Part shown: positions 20,264-25,944 of the stretch, piece after piece
Position numbering within the stretch: position 1 is the first letter of the stretch
How the letters are laid out: every line of letters starts with the position of its first letter
From: a virus
Reading direction: 5' to 3' (one strand)
Virus record (IMG/VR): IMGVR_UViG_3300000930_000008
Location: 1 to 25,944 of that record
Length of the DNA: 25,944 bases
Notes under the pieces: generated by a model
The model's input: only the letters and a program-made list of their open reading frames with translations
Database searches by the model: none
What the model was told of the DNA's origin: nothing
Position numbers and translations under genes: made by a program

Positions 20264-21021
20264 TGGCACAATTTACTAACTTTTTAGATATACTGCCTTC
20301 TCCTTCTTTCTTAATTGGGAACGCGGGGCAGGATGAAGACGACGGGGGATCACAAGCAGGCCCTGGGTATGCTTCTGTAAAACTTAACTCTACATCTAAG
20401 ACCATGAGAGCTAGAACTAACTCAGGTAGATATACTGCACGTAGTGCTGCCTACCAGAACTGGGATATTAGCATTGCTTATAATCCTATGACTAGGGCAC
20501 AGTTTATGCCTATCTATACTTTTATTCTTGAAAAGCAGGGAGGCTTAAAGTCTTTTTATGTTTCTCTTCCTCAGCATGAACAACCTCAAGACAGTACTTT
20601 TGCGGGTAGTACTAGTATTAACAATAGTCTTAAAATTGTGTCAACTGTAGCCCCCGGGGGTACTACTGCAATTATTACGAATGCTAGCTATGATCATACA
20701 ACCCAAGGCAAACCTTCTCCGGGGGATTTATTTACTCTAACAGATGCAGCAGACTCAAACCATAAAAAAGCATACATGATTACAAGGGTTGAAGATAGTG
20801 TGTATTACCAGTCAACTCCAGCTTCTACTGTAACTAAAGCATTAATTCATGTTACTCCGCGTTTTGCGAAAACAGTGGCAACTAACGCAACCTTAAATTT
20901 TTCTAAAAACGGTACTAATAACGGACCTCTTATTAAAGTAGTGGCAAAAGATATGCAAGAATATAGCTTAGGAACTAATAACTTATACCAGTTCAGCCTT
21001 AGCCTGGAGGAAGTTCAGTGA
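20263..21021 (+). CDS. Distal tail-like minor tail protein
   Basis: The 252-residue protein starts at GTG 20263, overlapping the tape measure stop as TAGTG. It has a strand-rich N-terminus (ASVKLNSTSKTMRARTNSGR), an aromatic middle (YQNWDISIAYNPMTRAQFMP, IYTFILEKQGGLKSFYVSLP), an inserted barrel-like region (SPGDLFTLTDAADSNHKKAY) and a final strand (NLYQFSLSLEEVQ). The end resembles the closing strand of tail-hub proteins. Coming right after the tape measure, it occupies the slot of the distal tail protein that forms the hub at the tube end. The call is by position and beta-rich composition. Confidence 0.5.
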   Translation: MAQFTNFLDILPSPSFLIGNAGQDEDDGGSQAGPGYASVKLNSTSKTMRARTNSGRYTARSAAYQNWDISIAYNPMTRAQFMPIYTFILEKQGGLKSFYVSLPQHEQPQDSTFAGSTSINNSLKIVSTVAPGGTTAIITNASYDHTTQGKPSPGDLFTLTDAADSNHKKAYMITRVEDSVYYQSTPASTVTKALIHVTPRFAKTVATNATLNFSKNGTNNGPLIKVVAKDMQEYSLGTNNLYQFSLSLEEVQ

Positions 21022-24000
21022 CAATTAGAGATCTTCCTACAGCCCTTACAAATTCTTTGTTACCCGATAACCCATCTTATAAAGATGGGTTCGCTTACGC
21101 ACATATAGTAAAATTTGAAAAAGCTATAAAAACTAGTGATGGCCTGACGGCTAAGAATCCTTTATCTTATGCTTATATTACCGATGCTTCTACGGATATT
21201 TCTTTTGATGATGGTAGTACTAATATAAGTGGGGTAAGTAACGGTGCCCAAACCTATATTGCAAATAGACTGCTTAGTGTAGGTACTGTTACAGAAACTA
21301 CTCAAGCTCGTGCTACTAACCTAAACTTAGACATTGATGCAATAGCATTAGGTACCACTTTAGCAGGACTAACCCTTACTTATGGCACTTCTACTATTAC
21401 CGGAAGTGTTGATTTTGTAAAAGCAGGCTTTGCAGAAGGAGATACCTTAAAGGTAACCTCCTCTACTAATAATACTAATTTAGTATTTAGAATTAATAAG
21501 TTTACAAATGATAATAAAACTATTAATTTCTCTACTGAAGGTAGTGTCTCTATAGGTGTAGGCTCTAATGAAACTATTGAGTTTTCCTCCGAAGAAGTAA
21601 TCGGTCTTTTAAATAAAAAAGAAGCCACTTCATATGCAGGATACATCAATAGAGAAGTATTCATATATAAAGCACATATTGACCCGGATACGGGGGGTAT
21701 AATAGGAACTCCCTATCTACTGTTTAAAGGCATAATTTCCTCAGCAAAGTTTACGGAAGATACTGATAGTAAATCAAAAATATCTTGGAGTGTCTCAAGT
21801 CATTGGGGAGACTTTGTAAGAGTAAACGGACGACTTACTTCAGATGAGTTCCATAGAGGATTAGATAGTACTGGGCAATCAGATCGTGGGGCATTAAAAA
21901 GACCTGAGTACCAAGATGATTTAGGTTTTCAGCATTCAGAACAAGCCATTAACATTATGGGCATATATCAGGTTCAGGAAACTAGATACAAGCTGAAGAT
22001 GAAGCGAAAATGGTATGGTGCTAAGAAGTATAAGCAAGTAGAATACCAAGTAGAAGTAGATAGAGAAGCTGACTTACGCTTTAACCTTGATGCAAAATAT
22101 CTGCCCGTTGTTTATGGGGTACAAAAAATTGATTCGATTCCTTTCTTTGTAGATACGGAAACAGAGAATGCAGATATTGTTTATGTAGCATATGCTATTT
22201 GTGAAGGAGAGATCGGAGGACTATACGATGTTTATTTTGATGATTCTTCCAGTATTTGTTTAGACCAACAAGATTTAGAGACCAGAGCACAAGGCTCTGA
22301 GGGTGTAGATATATTTTGTACGGGAAGAGCAGATAGGGGAGATAGTTTACAGGGGGCCTCTAATGTATATGATCTTTCTACTACTTATTTGCCCGGCCTT
22401 TCTAAGGCTTACGCGATCCAAGCATTATCGTCTACTAATTTTAGTACTGAAGCGGCTGTGGTAAATGGGAATATTTATAACGCCTCTAACTCATGGTTAA
22501 CAGCAGAAGCCTCAACAACGGGTACTAGCGTCGGCCCTGGCTTACAACACGAACAAGCTTCTACTTTTGAAAAGCCTATAGATGTTAAAATGATTTTCCA
22601 CTCAGGAAAAGCTAATCAAAAAACAGATGGGATGCTATCTTCGGTTGCTCTTGATAATAATTTTAAGATTCAATCGGATTATTTTGAATCTACCTCAGAC
22701 TACTGGGGTCCTAACCATAGAGTTCTAGATACTGCGTATGTAGTAGCAAAATATACTATTAATGAGGGAGAAACAGAAATACCCGAAGTTGACTTCGTGA
22801 TTCGTGGAAAACTTGTTGACTGCTATAACTATGACTATTCATATGTATCTGTTCCTACCGCTGGGGAAAGTATTACCAATTTTTCTATTGGTGATTCGGT
22901 TACTCTGTTCGCTACTTCAAATAATTTTAATTTAGGGTCAGCAACCATTGCAGATATATTTAGTCTGCCAGAGGAATCTAATAAACGTATACGGTTACAA
23001 GCAGACCCTGGCCTTTCAACAACTGCATTTTATATTAAGAAGAGTACTTATACTTGGCATGTAATTACACATGATCATGTACAAGAGACAGGCTCTGTGG
23101 CTGAAAGTCTAACAGAGACAGTAACTTCAGTTTCTACGGGTACTACTCAAGGTTTATCAGCTAATATCAACGCAAGTACTACTGCAAATATTCTTGCATA
23201 TTTCGGCGTCGATGCTCTTAGTGTTTCCCTAGGTAATGCTCTTCTAAACGAGCATTTAGCACAAGAAGATATACATACTCTTACTCAGCTTGCTTCTTCA
23301 ATTTCTGGGATTAGTACAAACTCTGGAGCAACTTTAGATAATATTGGAGAAACTGTAAATACTACTGAGGGGAGTAGCGAGTTTACCGAAGTAAGATTGA
23401 AAAATGCTATCGCTATAGGAACTTCGGGTACTTCTAGTGTTAATGACTTCTATAATGGATTTCAGATAGAAGTCAGTAGAAGAACTTCTGAGGATACTTT
23501 AGTAACAGAAGTCAAAACAATCACCAGCTATAACGGCGCAAACCGTGTAGCTATTGTAGATACAGATTTTACTAAGTTTATACCCGACGATGGGACCATA
23601 TCAGGAGTAGTCGCAGATACTTGGAAAATATTAAGCAAACCAGATAAAAGAGTTTCTATAAATCCAGCTATACAACTATTAGACTATATTACTGATTCTA
23701 GATACGGAAAAGATTTAAATATAGAAGATGATATAAATTTAGCAGCATTTACATCTGCCGCATATGCTTGTGACAATAGATCAGACATAACTGTCGTTAC
23801 GACGACGATACCTACTCCCAACGCTGTATATAAATATACAACGACGGGGGGTAGACTATTATTTCAAGGAACAGTCAAGTCTACTGCTGCAGTAACAGTT
23901 AATGGCGCCTCTACTACAGAAGTTACTTTCACAGATATTATTGGAAAACTAGGACTACAGTGGAAAGACTGGAGAAGTTATGAGGTCGGAGATTTAGTCT

Positions 24001-25944
24001 GGCACGGAGGTACTGTATATCTAAAAACAGGTACTACAGGTCAAATTCCTGCGGGATTCGGCTCAGGGGTCTCTACTGTTGGTAGCCTTTCTCTAACTAA
24101 AGTTTCCGGTGGTGGCTCAAGTGCGGTCTCGGTTGCGATAAATAAAGCCAGTTTTGAGGGAAACCCTCTAGTTAAGAAATTTTTGTCCTCTGGGTACATT
24201 AGTGGGTACTCTTTATATGATTCAGATGATGTTAAATATTGGAAATACTTGGGTTGGAATAGTCCAGATCAGAGGGAAGTAACTAGACACCAGTGTAATA
24301 CTATATTAGACACCTCTTCTCCTTTGTTTGATAATATAAATAGTTTACTAAGTCATTTTAACGGTATTTTACGGTACTCTAATGGTAAGTATGAACTTGC
24401 TGTTGAAGGGGCCACCCCTTCATCTTTTAATGCTATAGAACAGTTATCAGAAGATGATATTATAGGTGCTATTAATATAGAAGACTCAGGCCAAAAGGGT
24501 ACTTTTAATACTGTAACTGTAGGTATATCCGATCCTCAAAATAGATATGAGTCTCGTGCTATTTCTTTCTTTGATTCTACATACTTAAAGGAAGATAGAA
24601 ACGTTCAAAAGAAAGGAGACTTTAAGACTCCATATGTTACAAACTATTATAACGCCAGAATAAATGCTAGGCAATACTTAGAAGAATCTAGATATGGGCT
24701 AAAAGTTTCTTTTAAGATGTTACCTAGAGGTTTATTACTAACTGCGGGAAGTTTGATTACTATTAGTAATTCTCGTTTTGGGTGGGTAGATAAAGTATTT
24801 CGAATTTCTAACCTAGCTTTCGCTACTGATTGTTTAGTACAAGTAACTGCATTTGAGCACAATAATAAGGCGTACCTAGTAAGTACAATAGCGAATAAAG
24901 CTTATAACCCGGGGTCTGGAGTAACTATAGCCCCAGAGCCAAGTCCTCTACCCCTGTCATCGTTAGTTGCTACAACCGAGGCCCAGGGGGGCATTAACCT
25001 GTCTTGGGTTAACTCTAGTAAGTACAATGCGGCTAATTATCGAGTAGAAATATATAGGTCTACGCAAGATTCTATTACAGGTAACCCCGCTCCCGTACTT
25101 GTGGGAACGGTTGCAGGGGACAGTTTTTTCGATCCTATTATTACAAGCACTGAAACTACAGTTCATTATTGGGCTCGTTATGCTATTAGTACATATAACA
25201 CTATTGGTTCTAATATAGCACAGGCAAGAATAATTTATTCTGATTATGAACCTTTGGAGACGGGAGTTAGTGCCACTACTAGTGGAAGTATAGACGGCGT
25301 ATCTATAAATATAGATAAACCCGCTCTTTCATTGTCTGAAGATACCTTAAATCCCGGAAGTTATATTCATACTAATACAGGCCCCACTTTAAGAGTTCTT
25401 GTAGGAGTTAACAGATTAGTATATGATGCTTCAGGGATCACTAACCCCTCTTTTAGAGTACTTAGTGTAACTGATACTAATATTACTGCAGGTGCTCAGG
25501 TTACTCCTACTGTGGGGCAAACCTTTATAACGTATCAGGACGCCTCTCTAATTACCTCAGATACTGCAAGTATTGAATATGAACTAGTAATAGTTAATAG
25601 CTTAGGAGAAGAATCCGAATCTTATTTTATTACACAAGACTTTTCTGTTTCTGCAATAGGCTCCACAGGGGATGCCTTTAAAGAAATATTTCTTTATAAA
25701 AATTCTGTAAGCCAACCAACGGCGCCGTTGGATTCAGAAGGTTTTAATTCATCTTCTGGAAATTCCGCTGCTGTGGGTTCCTGGGCTACAACGCCTTCAA
25801 CACCTACAGGCTCTGAAATTACTTGGAAAGCTGTAGCAATCTTAATACAGCCACAGAGTGCAGGAACATGGGCAGTAAATACTAGCTGGAGCGTTTCACA
25901 ATGGTCTAGTGAAAAAGGTGCTAAAGGCGGTGTTGGTGAGGTAG
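21018..25944 (+). CDS. Large tail-tip / central fibre protein (gpJ-like), incomplete at the window end
   Basis: The frame starts at GTG 21018 (GTGA overlap, GGAGG seven bases upstream) and stays open to the window end, at least 1642 residues. The N-terminal part includes SWSVSSHWGDFVRVNGRLTS, FQHSEQAINIMGIYQ, YLPVVYGVQKIDSIPFFVD and VDFVIRGKLVDCYNYDYSYV, typical of the hub domains of gpJ-like tail-tip proteins. Later come a helical stretch (about 680-785) and a WKDWRSYEVGDLVWHGGTVY module (about 983-1014) like small sugar-binding folds. A fibronectin-III-like domain follows (about 1310-1400, INLSWVNSSKYNAANYRVEI). The last residues (SEKGAKGGVGEV) may begin a collagen-like Gly-X-Y tract. It should mediate host adsorption. 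Confidence 0.8.
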   Translation, partial: MTIRDLPTALTNSLLPDNPSYKDGFAYAHIVKFEKAIKTSDGLTAKNPLSYAYITDASTDISFDDGSTNISGVSNGAQTYIANRLLSVGTVTETTQARATNLNLDIDAIALGTTLAGLTLTYGTSTITGSVDFVKAGFAEGDTLKVTSSTNNTNLVFRINKFTNDNKTINFSTEGSVSIGVGSNETIEFSSEEVIGLLNKKEATSYAGYINREVFIYKAHIDPDTGGIIGTPYLLFKGIISSAKFTEDTDSKSKISWSVSSHWGDFVRVNGRLTSDEFHRGLDSTGQSDRGALKRPEYQDDLGFQHSEQAINIMGIYQVQETRYKLKMKRKWYGAKKYKQVEYQVEVDREADLRFNLDAKYLPVVYGVQKIDSIPFFVDTETENADIVYVAYAICEGEIGGLYDVYFDDSSSICLDQQDLETRAQGSEGVDIFCTGRADRGDSLQGASNVYDLSTTYLPGLSKAYAIQALSSTNFSTEAAVVNGNIYNASNSWLTAEASTTGTSVGPGLQHEQASTFEKPIDVKMIFHSGKANQKTDGMLSSVALDNNFKIQSDYFESTSDYWGPNHRVLDTAYVVAKYTINEGETEIPEVDFVIRGKLVDCYNYDYSYVSVPTAGESITNFSIGDSVTLFATSNNFNLGSATIADIFSLPEESNKRIRLQADPGLSTTAFYIKKSTYTWHVITHDHVQETGSVAESLTETVTSVSTGTTQGLSANINASTTANILAYFGVDALSVSLGNALLNEHLAQEDIHTLTQLASSISGISTNSGATLDNIGETVNTTEGSSEFTEVRLKNAIAIGTSGTSSVNDFYNGFQIEVSRRTSEDTLVTEVKTITSYNGANRVAIVDTDFTKFIPDDGTISGVVADTWKILSKPDKRVSINPAIQLLDYITDSRYGKDLNIEDDINLAAFTSAAYACDNRSDITVVTTTIPTPNAVYKYTTTGGRLLFQGTVKSTAAVTVNGASTTEVTFTDIIGKLGLQWKDWRSYEVGDLVWHGGTVYLKTGTTGQIPAGFGSGVSTVGSLSLTKVSGGGSSAVSVAINKASFEGNPLVKKFLSSGYISGYSLYDSDDVKYWKYLGWNSPDQREVTRHQCNTILDTSSPLFDNINSLLSHFNGILRYSNGKYELAVEGATPSSFNAIEQLSEDDIIGAINIEDSGQKGTFNTVTVGISDPQNRYESRAISFFDSTYLKEDRNVQKKGDFKTPYVTNYYNARINARQYLEESRYGLKVSFKMLPRGLLLTAGSLITISNSRFGWVDKVFRISNLAFATDCLVQVTAFEHNNKAYLVSTIANKAYNPGSGVTIAPEPSPLPLSSLVATTEAQGGINLSWVNSSKYNAANYRVEIYRSTQDSITGNPAPVLVGTVAGDSFFDPIITSTETTVHYWARYAISTYNTIGSNIAQARIIYSDYEPLETGVSATTSGSIDGVSINIDKPALSLSEDTLNPGSYIHTNTGPTLRVLVGVNRLVYDASGITNPSFRVLSVTDTNITAGAQVTPTVGQTFITYQDASLITSDTASIEYELVIVNSLGEESESYFITQDFSVSAIGSTGDAFKEIFLYKNSVSQPTAPLDSEGFNSSSGNSAAVGSWATTPSTPTGSEITWKAVAILIQPQSAGTWAVNTSWSVSQWSSEKGAKGGVGEV

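Noticed and set aside
1-25944. tRNA, rRNA, integrase or insertion sequence
   Set aside because: I looked for cloverleaf-like segments, recombinase motifs and terminal inverted repeats with target duplications and found none I could support.

Overview
The window is part of a tailed double-stranded DNA phage genome (or a very phage-like prophage). It holds the DNA packaging, head and most of the tail module in canonical order, and no bacterial housekeeping gene, tRNA, rRNA, CRISPR array, insertion sequence or integrase that I can recognise. There are tube proteins, a tail terminator, tail chaperones and a 1515-residue tape measure but no sheath protein, so a long non-contractile tail (siphovirus form) is inferred. 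The host cannot be named. The DNA is moderately AT-rich, the promoters are of the ordinary bacterial sigma70 type and the Shine-Dalgarno signals are canonical; several families (the MAYGI proteins, the 456-residue neck protein) remind me of marine phage genomes, but that is an impression.

Left arm, about 1-2035, minus strand. A tightly overlapping operon of eight small genes runs leftward from a promoter near 2004-2032. It holds two tiny related charged proteins, a 56-residue acidic protein, a 40-residue very basic protein, three tandem paralogues made almost entirely of alanine-rich triplet-repeat sequence, and a small basic protein. One alanine-rich copy is fused in frame to what looks like the next gene. 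Adjacent copies are coupled so that the codons of the conserved C-terminal YEELT motif also supply the Shine-Dalgarno sequence of the following gene.

Control region 1975-2268. Leftward and rightward promoter candidates face away from each other and share an inverted TTTCGCTTGC motif.

Right arm, 2269-25944, plus strand. In order: two MAYGI paralogues and a tail-fibre-assembly-like protein; a TerS candidate; a small membrane protein; a Cys-rich small protein; TerL; HNH endonuclease; portal; an HNH-repeat-type small protein; a fused prohead protease/scaffold/major capsid polyprotein with a strong internal start; head-tail connector; a 456-residue neck-like protein; tail terminator; tail tube with an inserted Ig-like domain; a second tube paralogue; tail assembly chaperones joined by an apparent programmed frameshift; tape measure; a distal-tail-like protein; and a very large tail-tip/central-fibre protein that runs off the window.

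The most unusual regulatory theme is a recurrent promoter cassette (A-rich upstream tract, TTGACA-type -35 box, 17-base spacer, TATAAT-type -10 box). In three places (2269, 3799, 5985) it sits only 7-8 bases ahead of the start codon, predicting leaderless mRNAs. A fourth copy (13876-13904) is followed by a terminator-like hairpin ahead of the second tube gene. An orphan copy at 54-74 shares 21 identical bases with the first.
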